64,000 bases of DNA from Bacteroidales bacterium (GTDB lineage Bacteria > Bacteroidota > Bacteroidia > Bacteroidales > UBA932): the NCBI GenBank assembly GCA_017400135.1, contig JAFPVJ010000004.1, forward strand, positions 1 to 64,000. The letters run 5' to 3'. Each line of letters opens with the position of its first letter. Position 1 is the first letter of the stretch. Below, one piece after another: positions 22,250 to 31,876 of the stretch. The translations under genes and the position numbers were made by a program. The notes below the pieces were generated by a model. That model worked only from the letters and a program-made list of their open reading frames with translations. It did not search any database and was not told the DNA's origin.

Positions 22250-23332
22250 ATGAAAAAGTTATTTGTTGTGATGATGGCGGTCCTGCTGTTCGCATCCTGT
22301 GCGAAACAGGCGCGCATACCGGTTTACGTGTGGGGTTCCCCTGCCGCGGACGAGAACGCCCTTCGGGAGCAATATGCCTTATTCAGGCAGCACGGGGTCA
22401 CGGGTGTCTGCTTCAATTGCGGATGGGACCTGGAAATGATGGCGAAAGCCTCCGCCCTGGCCCACGAATACGGCCTGGAATACCATGCGTGGATTCCGAC
22501 GATGATCGACGGCGGGCAGGATCCTTCCTGGTACACGGTCAACCGCCTGGGCGAGTCGTCTTACGACCGTCCCGCGTATGTGCCGTATTACAAGACCTTG
22601 GATCCGCACAATCCGGAGGTCATCGAATACCTGGTCAACCGCTATTCGGAAGCCGCCGCCATCCCGACGGTGGATTACGTGCAGCTCGACTATATCCGCT
22701 ATGCCGACGTGATCTTGTCGCGCGGCCTGTGGGACAAGTACGGCCTCGAGATGAACGAGGAATATCCGGAGGCGGACTATTGCTATTGCGACGACTGCGT
22801 GGAGGACTTCAAGTCCAAGACGGGGATCGACATCCGGGCGATGGAGGATCCTTCGAAGTGCGAGGAATGGGCCGAGTTCCGCTGCAACGTGGTGACGGCC
22901 CTGGTCAACCGGATCGCGGCAGCGGTCCACACGCAGGGCAAGAAGATCAGCGCGGACGTTTTCCCGGGACCGGACAGCTATGCGCGCTGGATGGTCCGCC
23001 AGCAATGGAACGACTGGGCGGTCGACGCCTTCTTCCCGATGAATTACAACGACTTCTACCTTGAGCCGGCCTCCTGGGTCGGTGACGTCACGCGGGAGGA
23101 AGTCGTCAGTGTCGCCGAGCGGGACATCCCGGTCTACAGCGGCCTGTTCATCTGCAAGGATTGGCAGAACAAGGACCAGATTGAGGATCCCGAAGGCCAC
23201 GGCCTCCTCCCCTCCGAACTGGAAGAAGCCGTCCTCGGCGCCATGGACGCCGGAGCCGCCGGCATCTGCCTCTTCAGCGCCGGTTCCATGACCCCCGACC
23301 ACTGGGCCGTCCTCGACCGCCTGATCAGGTAG
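22250..23332 (+). CDS. Lipoprotein, glycoside-hydrolase-like (GHL10/DUF187-like) TIM barrel
   Basis: 360 residues. SPII signal MKKLFVVMMAVLLFASC with lipid-attachment Cys17, so probably anchored in the outer membrane. The mature protein has barrel-like features: VYVWGSP at the first strand, YGLEYHAWIP, VDYVQLDYIRYAD (carboxylates at a strand end), ISADVFPG and DAFFPMNYND. The LDYIRY/MNY pattern is typical of the GHL10 (DUF187) proteins related to glycosidases. The substrate is unknown. It starts 4 bases after the kinase stop and is likely cotranscribed. A large inverted repeat follows the gene. Confidence 0.8.
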   Translation: MKKLFVVMMAVLLFASCAKQARIPVYVWGSPAADENALREQYALFRQHGVTGVCFNCGWDLEMMAKASALAHEYGLEYHAWIPTMIDGGQDPSWYTVNRLGESSYDRPAYVPYYKTLDPHNPEVIEYLVNRYSEAAAIPTVDYVQLDYIRYADVILSRGLWDKYGLEMNEEYPEADYCYCDDCVEDFKSKTGIDIRAMEDPSKCEEWAEFRCNVVTALVNRIAAAVHTQGKKISADVFPGPDSYARWMVRQQWNDWAVDAFFPMNYNDFYLEPASWVGDVTREEVVSVAERDIPVYSGLFICKDWQNKDQIEDPEGHGLLPSELEEAVLGAMDAGAAGICLFSAGSMTPDHWAVLDRLIR

Positions 23333-23344
23333 ACATTCGAGCCG

Positions 23345-23416
23345 GAGAAGGCAGTGTGCTGCAGGAAGCATTCCCCGAAGGGTTCAATTCTGCTTCCTGC
23401 AGCACACTGCCTTCTC
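23345..23416. repeat. 26-bp perfect inverted repeat between convergent genes
   Basis: Bases 23345-23370 are the exact reverse complement of 23391-23416, with a 20-base loop. With one G-U pair the RNA stem reaches about 30 bp. It lies between the convergent GHL10-like and der genes. It may act as a shared terminator, though no T-run follows, and it is far longer than a normal one. It may instead be a small fold-back element. Confidence 0.85.
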
Positions 23417-23429
23417 TGGCTGGGAAAAT

Positions 23430-24740
23430 CTATTTCTGCCGGATAAAGATCTGGATCGGGCAGCCGCAGAAGTTGAAGAACGACCGCAACTGGTTCTCCA
23501 GGAAACGCTTGTACGGGTCCTTGACATACTGCGGGAGATTGCAGAAGAACGCGAAGGACGGGAAACGCGTAGGGAGCTGGGTGATGTACTTGATCTTCAC
23601 ATACTTCCCCTTCCAGGCCGGCGGCGGAGTCTCCTCGATGACCGGCAGCAGCGCCTCGTTCAGCCGCGCCGTCGGGATTTTCTGCGCATAATTGGCCGAC
23701 ACGTCGGCGATGGCGTCCAGGACATTCAGGATCCGCTGCTTCTCCGTCACGGAAGTGAAGATGATCGGCACGTCGTCGAAAGGCGCGATCCGGCGCCGGA
23801 GCGCCTCGGTATAATCCCGCATCGTGTTGCTCTCCTTCTCGAAGAGATCCCACTTGTTGACCACGATCACGCAGCCCTTGCGGTTGCGCACAATCAGGTT
23901 GAACACATTCATGTCCTGCGCCTCCATGCCCTGTGTGGCATCGATCATCAGCACGCACACATTCGCATTCTCGATCGCCCGGATGGACCGCATCACGGAA
24001 TAGAACTCCAGGTCCTCGTGGACCTTGGACTTGCGCCGCATGCCGGCCGTATCCACCAGCATGAATTCGTGGCCGAACTTGTTGAAATAAGTCGCGATCG
24101 AATCGCGCGTTGTGCCGGCGACGGGCGTGACGATATTCCGCTCCTCGCCCAGCAGGGCGTTGGTCAGCGACGACTTGCCCACATTCGGCTTGCCCACGAT
24201 CGCCACGTGCGGCAGGTCGGGCCGGTCCTGTGGATCGGGCCCCTCATCCGGAGGCAGCACCCGCACGATCTCGTCCAGCAGGTCCCCGGTCCCGCTGCCG
24301 TTGGCCGCGGAAATGCTCCAGATCTCACCCAACCCAAGTCCGTAGAAATCGTACGCGTCGTACATCTTGGCGCCGGAATCCACCTTGTTGACACAAAGGA
24401 TCACCGGCTTCTTGGACCGCCGCAGCACGTCGGCGATTTCGGCGTCGTAGTCCGTGATGCCCGTCGCGGCTTCCACCATGAAAAGAACCACATCCGACTC
24501 GTCGATCGCAATCTGCACCTGCTGGCGGATCGCCGACTCGAAGACGTCGTCGGAGTTGGTGGTATAGCCGCCGGTATCGACGACGCTGAACTCCCGGCCG
24601 CACCACTCGCAGCGGCCGTAATGGCGGTCGCGGGTCACGCCCGCGGTGTCGTCGACGATGGCTTTGCGCATGCCGACAAGGCGGTTGAAGAGGGTGGACT
24701 TTCCGACATTCGGCCGGCCGACGATGGATACGAGTGACAT
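23430..24740 (-). CDS. der: Ribosome-assembly GTPase Der (EngA)
   Basis: 436 residues with two tandem GTPase domains, the hallmark of Der. Domain 1 has [17 protein letters not shown] and NKVD; domain 2 has [19 protein letters not shown] and NKWD. A KH-like C-terminal domain follows and ends IQIFIRQK. It acts in 50S subunit maturation. It is last in the leftward run engB-prs-small membrane protein-der, starting 5 bases after its neighbour's stop. Confidence 0.97.
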   Translation of the reverse strand: MSLVSIVGRPNVGKSTLFNRLVGMRKAIVDDTAGVTRDRHYGRCEWCGREFSVVDTGGYTTNSDDVFESAIRQQVQIAIDESDVVLFMVEAATGITDYDAEIADVLRRSKKPVILCVNKVDSGAKMYDAYDFYGLGLGEIWSISAANGSGTGDLLDEIVRVLPPDEGPDPQDRPDLPHVAIVGKPNVGKSSLTNALLGEERNIVTPVAGTTRDSIATYFNKFGHEFMLVDTAGMRRKSKVHEDLEFYSVMRSIRAIENANVCVLMIDATQGMEAQDMNVFNLIVRNRKGCVIVVNKWDLFEKESNTMRDYTEALRRRIAPFDDVPIIFTSVTEKQRILNVLDAIADVSANYAQKIPTARLNEALLPVIEETPPPAWKGKYVKIKYITQLPTRFPSFAFFCNLPQYVKDPYKRFLENQLRSFFNFCGCPIQIFIRQK

Positions 24741-24745
24741 AGACG

Positions 24746-25000
24746 TTACGCTTTTTTATACAGGCTGCAGCCTTCGCAGGAGGGATCCGTGCTCCCCGTG
24801 CAGGCTGCGTGCAGGGGGCGCTCCTTGCGGTCCAGTTCCTCCATTTCTTCCTTCATGCAACGGATGCCCAGGCGCCGCATCTCCTTGTTGGAACCGACCT
24901 CGTACTCGGGGAAACGCCCGTCTTTCCGGAAGAGTATGTTGAAACACATTCCGAAGACGCCGAGCCCGACGAGGACCAGTGTGACAAGGAATAGGGTCAT
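24746..25000 (-). CDS. Small membrane-anchored protein of unknown function
   Basis: 84 residues. One N-terminal membrane helix (about 3-23) is followed by a basic, probably cytoplasmic tail with four Cys, two of them in [12 protein letters not shown] near the C-terminus; such a pattern could bind metal. The spacing to prs upstream (9 bases) and der downstream (5 bases) supports a real operon member. I do not recognise a named family. Confidence 0.65.
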   Translation of the reverse strand: MTLFLVTLVLVGLGVFGMCFNILFRKDGRFPEYEVGSNKEMRRLGIRCMKEEMEELDRKERPLHAACTGSTDPSCEGCSLYKKA

Positions 25001-25009
25001 GCCTGGGGA

Positions 25010-25987
25010 CTAATGGATGAATTCCGAACTGATCGGCTCGTAATTGTAGATCTTGCGGATGATGCGGGCGAAGACGCCGGTCATCGAAATGACCTTGATC
25101 TTGCTGGTATCGACCGCGGGATCCGTCGTGAGCGGGATGGTGTCGGTGATATAGACCGCCTTGAGGGCCGAGTTGTTGATATTCTCGAAAGCCTTGCCGG
25201 AAAGGATGCCGTGGGAAGCGCAGGCCATCACGCTGGCGGCTCCTTTGGACATCAGCACGTCGGCTGCCTTGCTCAGGGTGCCGGCCGTGTCGATCATGTC
25301 GTCGACGATGATGATGTTCTTGCCTTCCACTTCGCCGATGGCCGTGATTGAAGAGACGACGTTGGCCCGCTCGCGGGACTTGTGGCAGATCACCACCGGG
25401 CAGCCCAGCTCACGGGCGTAGGTGTTGGCCCGCTTGGCACCGCCCATGTCCGGCGCGGCGATCGCGAGGTTGTCGATGCCCAGGGACTTGATGAACGGGA
25501 TGAACACCTTGCTGGCATATATGTGGTCCACGGGGAAGTCGAAGAACCCCTGGATCTGGTCGGCATGGAGGTCGCAGGTCATCACCCGGTCTGCGCCCGC
25601 AGCCTTCAGGAGGTTGGCGACGAGCTTGGCTCCGATCGACACGCGGGGGCGGTCCTTACGGTCCTGGCGTGCCCAGCCGAAGTAGGGGATCACGGCGATC
25701 ACCTTGTCGGCGGAAGCCCGCTTGGCGGCATCGATGGTGAGCAGAAGCTCCATCAGGTTGTCGGTCGGAGGGAAGGTGGACTGGATGAGGAAGACGGTCG
25801 CACCACGCACGCTCTCAGTAAAAGCGGGCTGAAACTCGCCGTCGCTGAACGGGGTCACAACCAAGTCTCCGAGCCGGTAGGGTCCTTCCCCTTCTTCGCG
25901 GGAAGCGTTCAGCTCGTCAACGACTTTGGCAGCAAAATCTTTGGATGCCCGGCAGGCAAACAATTCGATGCGGTGTTCTTTGATCAT
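25010..25987 (-). CDS. prs: Ribose-phosphate pyrophosphokinase
   Basis: 325 residues. It makes PRPP from ribose 5-phosphate and ATP, the shared precursor of purines, pyrimidines, His, Trp and NAD. Class I features: IPYFGWARQDRKDRPRVSIGAKLVANLL, VMTCDLHADQIQGFFD, the PRPP loop NIIIVDDMIDTAGT and a C-terminal RKIYNYEPISSEF. It starts 2 bases after the engB stop, so coupling is likely. Confidence 0.96.
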   Translation of the reverse strand: MIKEHRIELFACRASKDFAAKVVDELNASREEGEGPYRLGDLVVTPFSDGEFQPAFTESVRGATVFLIQSTFPPTDNLMELLLTIDAAKRASADKVIAVIPYFGWARQDRKDRPRVSIGAKLVANLLKAAGADRVMTCDLHADQIQGFFDFPVDHIYASKVFIPFIKSLGIDNLAIAAPDMGGAKRANTYARELGCPVVICHKSRERANVVSSITAIGEVEGKNIIIVDDMIDTAGTLSKAADVLMSKGAASVMACASHGILSGKAFENINNSALKAVYITDTIPLTTDPAVDTSKIKVISMTGVFARIIRKIYNYEPISSEFIH

Positions 25988-25989
25988 GA

Positions 25990-26586
25990 CTATGTTGCAG
26001 ATAAAATGGATTCAATGAAGGAAAGGATCTCTTCCTTGCCCTTGCCGGTCTCGGCGGAACTGAGGAAACAGGGGGGCAGTTCCTCCCAGGACTCGAGCAG
26101 CCGCTCCCGGTCCCGGGCGATCTGGTTCTCCAGGGCGACCGGGCCCAGTTTGTCACACTTGGTGAAAATAATGGCGAAGGGAATGCCGTTCTCCCCGAGG
26201 TCGCAGAGGAAATCCCAGTCGGCGGCCCCGATATCGTGGCGTGCGTCGATCAGGACGAAAAGGATCTGCATCTCGGCGGAATTGAAAACGTAATCCCGGA
26301 CGATGGTCCGGAGTTCGTCGCGGCCCTTCTGCGAAAGCTTGGCGTAGCCGTAGCCCGGCAGGTCCACCAGATACCAGCGGTCGTTGATGAGGAAATGGTT
26401 GACCAGTTTGGTCTTTCCGGGGGTGGAAGAGGTCATCGCAAGCTTGTGGTTGCCTGCGAGCATGTTGATCAGGGAGGATTTGCCCACGTTGGATCGGCCG
26501 ATGAAGGCGAACTCAGGCAGGGCCGGCGACGGTTTCCTGTCGGTCCGGGTGCTGCTTCCGGCGAATCGGGCTGAAACAATCTTCAT
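25990..26586 (-). CDS. engB: Ribosome-biogenesis GTP-binding protein EngB (YsxC/YihA)
   Basis: 198 residues. It is a single-domain TRAFAC GTPase for late 50S assembly. Motifs: FIGRSNVGKSSLIN (G1), SSTPGKT (G2), VDLPGYGYA (G3, characteristic of EngB) and TKCDK (G4). It is first in the leftward operon engB-prs-ORF84-der. Two ribosome-assembly GTPases thus flank prs. Confidence 0.96.
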   Translation of the reverse strand: MKIVSARFAGSSTRTDRKPSPALPEFAFIGRSNVGKSSLINMLAGNHKLAMTSSTPGKTKLVNHFLINDRWYLVDLPGYGYAKLSQKGRDELRTIVRDYVFNSAEMQILFVLIDARHDIGAADWDFLCDLGENGIPFAIIFTKCDKLGPVALENQIARDRERLLESWEELPPCFLSSAETGKGKEEILSFIESILSAT

Positions 26587-26607
26587 ATCCTTTCTTCAAA
26601 TGCAATG

Positions 26608-26615
26608 CAAAGATA
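26608..26615 (-). promoter_or_regulatory. engB operon -7 element
   Basis: TATCTTTG on the minus strand, 21 bases before the engB ATG; no clear -33 element. It is back to back with the rightward promoter at 26640. Confidence 0.5.
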
Positions 26616-26639
26616 GGAAAAAAAGCCTTTATTTTTTGC

Positions 26640-26647
26640 TAAATTTG
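26640..26647 (+). promoter_or_regulatory. -7 element of the xseAB-glycogen operon
   Basis: TAAATTTG is an exact TAnnTTTG match 22 bases before the xseA ATG. It is the only promoter-like signal seen before the run of closely packed genes to ribF. Confidence 0.5.
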
Positions 26648-26669
26648 CAACAGTTGCTGATGCTTTGAG

Positions 26670-27776
26670 ATGGAAAATGATTTTGTGGATTTACTGACCC
26701 TCCAGAGGGGCTTGCAAGAGGGGATAGAGGACCTGTTCCCGGACCGGATCCGGGTGCGGGCGGAGGTCAGCTCGGTGGGTGTGAAGGGGGGGCATTGCTA
26801 TCTCGAGCTCTGCCAGACTGAAAAGGGCAGGGTGGTGGCCAAGGTCCGGGCCGTCATCTGGCGCGACCGCTATTTCCTCCTTTCCGCCATGTTCCGGGAA
26901 GAAACCGGTTCCGACCTGCAGGCCGGGATGACCATCCTCGCCGGGGTTCGGGTCTCCTACCATGAAGTTTTCGGCTTGACGCTCGTCGTCGAAGAACTGG
27001 ATCCGGGGATGACTCTCGGCGAGCAAGAGCGGATCCGGCGCGAGACCATCGCCAAACTGGAGGAGGAAGGCCTGATCGACCGGCAGAAGTCCCTCACGCT
27101 GCCGGACCTGCCCTACCGCCTGGCGGTCATCTCGACCGATACCGCCGCCGGCTGGGGCGATTTCCGCCACCACCTGACGGAGAATGAATACGGCTTCCGT
27201 TTTCAGGTGGACCTGTTCGAAGCGACGATGCAGGGCGAGTCGGCGCCGGCCTCCATTTCGGATGCCATCGACGCCGCCGTGGCCTCGAAAGAACCTTACG
27301 ACGCCATCCTGATCCTGCGCGGCGGCGGGTCCAATTTCGACCTGGCCTGCTTTGACGATTACGGCCTGTGTTTCAACATCGCGAGCTGCGACATCCCGAT
27401 CCTGACGGCTATCGGGCACGAGCGGGACCGCCACGTGGCGGACCTTGTCGCCTATCAGGATGTCAAGACGCCGACGGCCCTGGCGGACCTGTTCCTGGAT
27501 CTCTACATCGGGGAGGACGAAACTATTTCGAGCTATGTCACCCGCCTGCGCCTGGCCTTCGTGAATAAGCTGAACGCGATGTCCTCCCGCATCGAACTAC
27601 TCGCCTCGCGCATCAAGGCGGCGGACCCCCGCGGCATCCTGTCCCGGGGCTATGCCCTCGCGACCGACGCGAAGGGGGTGATTCTGAAAAGTGCGGCCGC
27701 CGTCCAGCCCGGAGACCGGGTGGACGTGCTGTTCGCCGACGGCAAACTGAATTGTACGGTAGATGGAAAAGTTTGA
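26670..27776 (+). CDS. xseA: Exodeoxyribonuclease VII large subunit
   Basis: 368 residues, shorter than the E. coli protein (456). The N-terminal OB-fold (about 15-105), the catalytic region with TAAGWGDF, IRGGGSNFDLACFDD-like sequence and TAIGHERDRHVADLVA, and the C-terminal segment DPRGILSRGYAL are present. The long coiled-coil insertion of the family is much reduced, which accounts for the length. With XseB it degrades single-stranded DNA from both ends. The xseB start lies inside the end of this gene. Confidence 0.95.
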   Translation: MENDFVDLLTLQRGLQEGIEDLFPDRIRVRAEVSSVGVKGGHCYLELCQTEKGRVVAKVRAVIWRDRYFLLSAMFREETGSDLQAGMTILAGVRVSYHEVFGLTLVVEELDPGMTLGEQERIRRETIAKLEEEGLIDRQKSLTLPDLPYRLAVISTDTAAGWGDFRHHLTENEYGFRFQVDLFEATMQGESAPASISDAIDAAVASKEPYDAILILRGGGSNFDLACFDDYGLCFNIASCDIPILTAIGHERDRHVADLVAYQDVKTPTALADLFLDLYIGEDETISSYVTRLRLAFVNKLNAMSSRIELLASRIKAADPRGILSRGYALATDAKGVILKSAAAVQPGDRVDVLFADGKLNCTVDGKV

Positions 27777-27939
27777 TTACAAGGAAGCGGTCGCGACCCT
27801 GGAGAAGATCCTTGCCAAGGTGGAGGATCCCGCGACCGGCATCGATGACATCGACAAATATGTGCGGCAGGCGGAAGAGTTGACTTCCCGTTGCCGGGAA
27901 TATCTGCGCAGCGTGCGCGAAAAAGTGGACGCGATATGA
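27763..27939 (+). CDS. xseB: Exodeoxyribonuclease VII small subunit
   Basis: 58 residues, starting MEKFDYKEAVATLEKILAKV. The two-helix family pattern is clear: YKEAVATLEKIL, then a linker, then YVRQAEELTSRCREYLRSVREKV. Several XseB chains bind one XseA. It overlaps xseA by 14 bases and its stop overlaps the glgB start (ATG at 27936), so three genes are translationally linked. Its short length makes it easy to miss. Confidence 0.92.
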   Translation: MEKFDYKEAVATLEKILAKVEDPATGIDDIDKYVRQAEELTSRCREYLRSVREKVDAI

Positions 27940-29927
27940 ACATTTACGACACAGACCCGTATCTGATGCCCTTCAAGGAGGCCATCGATGCCCGTCACAG
28001 CCGTATCCAGGCCTGCCGGGACCGTTTTGCCAAGGATGGTTCGCTCAGCGCCGGGATCAACAACCATCTGTACTACGGCTTGCACCGGGAAAAGGATGGA
28101 TCCTGGATCTTCCGCGAATGGGCGCCCAACGCCACGCGGATCTGGATGGTCGGCGAATTCAACAACTGGCACCGGACCGAAGGCTGGGCGCTCAAGCCCA
28201 TCGGGGACGGGAGCTGGGAACTGCGCGTTCCCGGGATGCTGCTGCACCACGGCGCGCTGTACAAGCTTTTCATCGAATGGCCCGGAGGCGGCGCCGAACG
28301 TCTGCCTTCCTACGCCACCCGCTGCGTCCAGGACCCGGAGACGAAGGTCTTCTGCGCGCAGGTCTGGGATCCGACTCCCTACCGGTGGAAACACGGCCGT
28401 GCCGGCAAGCGCCCCCATCCCCTGATCTACGAGTGTCATATCGGAATGAGCGGCGAGGAGGAGAAGGTGTCTTCCTTTGAAGATTTCCGCCGGAACGTCC
28501 TCCCGAAGGTGGCGGACCTGGGCTACAACGTCCTGCAGATCATGGCCTTGCAGGAGCATCCCTACTATGGCTCCTTCGGCTATCAGGTGTCCAATTTCTA
28601 TGCCCTCAGTTCGCGTTTCGGCACGCCCGAGGAATTCAAGGCGCTGGTGGATGACGCCCACGGGAAAGGGATCGCCGTCGTGATGGACCTGGTCCATTCG
28701 CACAGCGTCAGCAACGAGGCGGAAGGCCTGAGCCGCTTCGACGGCCGCGAGGACCTGTATTTCTACAATGGTCCGCAGGGACACCATCCCGCCTGGGATT
28801 CCCGCTGCTTTGACTATGGCAAGGACGAGACCAAGTACTTCCTGCTCTCCAACTGCAAGTTCTGGATGGAGGAATACCGCCTGGACGGGTTCCGTTTCGA
28901 CGGCGTGACCAGCATGCTGTACTGGGACCACGGCCTGGGCAAGGATTTTGGCGATTACGCCCTCTATTTCGACCAGGGCGTGGACGAGAACGCCGTGACC
29001 TACCTCGCCCTTGCGAACATGCTGGTTCATGAGATCGCTCCCAACGCCTTCACCATCGCGGAGGACGTCAGCGGCATGGCCGGCCTGGCCGCGCCATTCC
29101 GCAAGGGAGGCATCGGTTTCGACTTTCGCATGTCGATGGGCGTGGCGGACCACTGGATCAAGTGGATCAAGGAGCGCCGCGACGAGGACTGGTCGCCCGG
29201 AGAAATCTGGTGGGAGCTGACCAACAAGCGAGAGGATGAGAAGACCATCAGTTACGCCGAGTGCCACGACCAGGCGCTCGTGGGTGACAAGACCCTGATA
29301 TTCAGGCTGATGGACAAGGAGATGTATTTCTCGATGGCGAAGGACTCGCAGAGCCTGGTCGTGGACCGGGGGATCGCCCTGCACAAGATGATACGCCTCA
29401 TTACCGCCGCGACGGCGGGGGACGGCTATCTCAACTTCATGGGCAACGAGTTCGGGCATCCCGAGTGGATCGACTTCCCCCGGGAGGGGAACGGCTGGTC
29501 CTACGCCCACGCTCGCCGGCAGTGGTCGCTCGCGGAGCCGGACTACCTGCGCTACAAATACCTGCGCGACTTCGACAAGGCGATGGTGCGCTATATCAAG
29601 AAGAATCATATCCTCTCGGCGCGCCCGGTGCTGCTGGTCGCGGACGAGGAGAAGAAAATATTGATATTCAGCAGAAATAACAGTATCTTTGCATTCAATT
29701 TCCATCCGACCGGCTCTTTTGCCGATTATGGATTTTCGGCTCCGGCCGGCACGTACAGGCTCGTAGGGAGCACGGATGACAAGGCATTCGACGGTTTCGG
29801 CCGCCTCAAGGCGGGGGAGACCCACGTGTCCATCCATGAGAAATCACCGAACGGAAACCCTTCCTTCGATGATACGCTTTACCTATACCTGCCCGGCCGC
29901 TGTGCGGCGGTATATGAAAAACTGTAA
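27936..29927 (+). CDS. glgB: 1,4-alpha-glucan branching enzyme (GH13)
   Basis: 663 residues from the ATG at 27936, which overlaps the xseB stop; the frame extends upstream inside xseB and that part is discarded. The N-terminal CBM48 (FREWAPNATRIWMVGEFNNW) leads into a GH13 barrel with nucleophile Asp322 in GFRFDGV, acid/base Glu376 in IAEDVSG and a YAECHDQ motif, then a C-terminal beta domain. The style (YECHIGMSGEEEKV, FMGNEFGHPEW) is of the eukaryote-like branching enzymes common in Bacteroidota. It creates alpha-1,6 branches in glycogen. First of five consecutive glycogen genes. Confidence 0.95.
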   Translation: MNIYDTDPYLMPFKEAIDARHSRIQACRDRFAKDGSLSAGINNHLYYGLHREKDGSWIFREWAPNATRIWMVGEFNNWHRTEGWALKPIGDGSWELRVPGMLLHHGALYKLFIEWPGGGAERLPSYATRCVQDPETKVFCAQVWDPTPYRWKHGRAGKRPHPLIYECHIGMSGEEEKVSSFEDFRRNVLPKVADLGYNVLQIMALQEHPYYGSFGYQVSNFYALSSRFGTPEEFKALVDDAHGKGIAVVMDLVHSHSVSNEAEGLSRFDGREDLYFYNGPQGHHPAWDSRCFDYGKDETKYFLLSNCKFWMEEYRLDGFRFDGVTSMLYWDHGLGKDFGDYALYFDQGVDENAVTYLALANMLVHEIAPNAFTIAEDVSGMAGLAAPFRKGGIGFDFRMSMGVADHWIKWIKERRDEDWSPGEIWWELTNKREDEKTISYAECHDQALVGDKTLIFRLMDKEMYFSMAKDSQSLVVDRGIALHKMIRLITAATAGDGYLNFMGNEFGHPEWIDFPREGNGWSYAHARRQWSLAEPDYLRYKYLRDFDKAMVRYIKKNHILSARPVLLVADEEKKILIFSRNNSIFAFNFHPTGSFADYGFSAPAGTYRLVGSTDDKAFDGFGRLKAGETHVSIHEKSPNGNPSFDDTLYLYLPGRCAAVYEKL

Positions 29928-29935
29928 GATTTGAT

Positions 29936-31876
29936 ATGGCTTTTTTGAGATTCAACAAGTCCGAACTGGTCAACCTGTCCTATTCGCTCAAGCGTGAGAT
30001 CATCTCGGCCAGCAAGACGGGAGCGTATTGCAACACCTCCATCCTGACTTGCAACACCCGGCGCTACCACGGCCTGCTCGCCGTGACGCTGGACCGTTTC
30101 GGCGGAGACAAGTTCCTGCTGCTGTCCTCCCTGGACGAGAGCCTGATCGTGAACGGCAAGCAGTTCAACCTGGGCATTCACTGCTACGGAGAATTGTATG
30201 AACCCCGCGGTCACAAGTATGTCGTCGATTTCGAGGGCGATCCCGTGCCGCAGATCACCTACAAGGTGGGGGACATCCTGTTCCGCAAGAGCATCCTGCT
30301 CGTCCCCGACCAGGACCAGGTCCTGATCAAGTTCGAGTTGCTGGAAGCGCCCGCCAAGGCCACGCTGCAGCTGCGGCCTTTCCTGGCCTTCCGCAACATC
30401 CACGCGCTGACGAGCCAGAACGCCGAGGCCCGCACGAGCTACGAGAGCGTCGCGAACGGCGTGTCGTTCCGGATGTACCCCAACTTCCCGGACCTCAACC
30501 TGCAGGTCAGCGACTCGAAGGCGAAGTTCGTGTCCGCGCCCTACTGGTACAACGGCATCACCTATTCCGACGAATACCGCCGCGGCTTCGACTGCAAGGA
30601 GGACCTGTTTGTCCCGGGTTGGTTCGAAATGACCCTTGCGCCCGGATCGGAGGTGGTATTCTCCGCCTCGATGAAGGAGGAGGCGCCCGCCGGTTTCAAG
30701 CGCAAGTTCAACGACCGCCTGCGCGTCACGCCGCCGGTCACCGACAGCCGCGACCAGCTGGTGCGCTGCGCCGACACGCTGGTCTGCAACCACAATTACC
30801 GCAAGAAGGTCACCGCCGGTTTCTCCTGGCTCTATACCGGCTTGCTTCGTGAGACTTTGCAGGCGCTCGCGGGCCTGACCCTGTACGCCAAGGGCGATGC
30901 CGCCGAGTTCGAGGAGATCCTGGACAACATCGTCGCCGACGAGCAGGAGCGGCTTTTCTGCCGCACTACCCAGGTCGAGGCGCCCCTTTACATGACCTGC
31001 ACCCTGCAGGCTTACCTGGACTTCGGCGCCGATCCGGCCCGGGTCTGGAAGAAATATGGCACCGTGATGCGCGGCATCGTGGAAAGCTATGTGCCGGGCG
31101 AACGCAAGGAAGTCGCGATGCAGCCCGACGGCCTGCTCTGGGCCCAGATGGACGGAGTCGCCCTGTCCTGGATGAACGCCTATATCGACGGCCGCGCGGT
31201 GACCGAACGGGCCGGCTACCAGGTCGAGACCAACGCCCTGTGGTACAACGCCATCTGCTTCGCTCTGGAGATGGAGCGCCGCTACGGTTCCGGCAACGGG
31301 GATTTCGTCACCCGCTGGTCCCGCGTCCGCGACCTGATCAAGGACAACTACCAGAAGACCTTCTGGAACGACTATATCGGCTGCCTGGCCGACTATGTGG
31401 ACAACGATGGCCAGCATCTGGAGATCCGTCCCAACCAGCTGTACGCTGCCTGGGTCAAGTATTCGCCGATCGAGGAGGAGATCATTCCCCAGATCATCCG
31501 CGTCGTGGACCGCGAGCTGCTGACCCCGCGCGGCATCCGTACCCTCAGCCCCCGCGACGTCCTCTACAAGGGCGTTTACGACGGGTCCCAGATCGAGCGT
31601 GACCGCGCTTATCATAACGGCAGCGCCTTCCCCTTCCTGCTCGAGCCATACGCAGACGTGTGTTTCCGTGTCAAGGGCGAGTCCTTCACGGCGAAGGCCC
31701 GTGCCCTTGTGGACGGCTTCTACGAGGACTTGGGCAAGCATGGCGTCGGCGCCTTCTCCGAGCTGTATGACGGCGATCCGCCCCAGGAGCCGCACGGCGC
31801 CATTTCTTCGGCGCTCAGCACCGCGGCCCTGCTTGCGATCGAATATAAGTTGAACCAAAACCGCCTTGAGAGATGA
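29936..31876 (+). CDS. Glycogen debranching enzyme, amylo-alpha-1,6-glucosidase type (GH133)
   Basis: 646 residues. The N-terminal bacterial GDE domain (TGAYCNTSILTCNTRRYHGLL) precedes an (alpha/alpha)6-barrel with LLRETLQALAGL, PDGLLWAQMDG, QVETNALWYNA, IRPNQLYAAW and a C-terminal PYADV region. The NTRRYHGLL and RPNQL motifs are typical of the GDE_N_bact/GDE_C proteins, predicted to remove alpha-1,6 branch glucose units. No isoamylase (GH13) domain. It starts 8 bases after glgB, and its stop overlaps the next start (ATGA). Confidence 0.92.
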   Translation: MAFLRFNKSELVNLSYSLKREIISASKTGAYCNTSILTCNTRRYHGLLAVTLDRFGGDKFLLLSSLDESLIVNGKQFNLGIHCYGELYEPRGHKYVVDFEGDPVPQITYKVGDILFRKSILLVPDQDQVLIKFELLEAPAKATLQLRPFLAFRNIHALTSQNAEARTSYESVANGVSFRMYPNFPDLNLQVSDSKAKFVSAPYWYNGITYSDEYRRGFDCKEDLFVPGWFEMTLAPGSEVVFSASMKEEAPAGFKRKFNDRLRVTPPVTDSRDQLVRCADTLVCNHNYRKKVTAGFSWLYTGLLRETLQALAGLTLYAKGDAAEFEEILDNIVADEQERLFCRTTQVEAPLYMTCTLQAYLDFGADPARVWKKYGTVMRGIVESYVPGERKEVAMQPDGLLWAQMDGVALSWMNAYIDGRAVTERAGYQVETNALWYNAICFALEMERRYGSGNGDFVTRWSRVRDLIKDNYQKTFWNDYIGCLADYVDNDGQHLEIRPNQLYAAWVKYSPIEEEIIPQIIRVVDRELLTPRGIRTLSPRDVLYKGVYDGSQIERDRAYHNGSAFPFLLEPYADVCFRVKGESFTAKARALVDGFYEDLGKHGVGAFSELYDGDPPQEPHGAISSALSTAALLAIEYKLNQNRLER

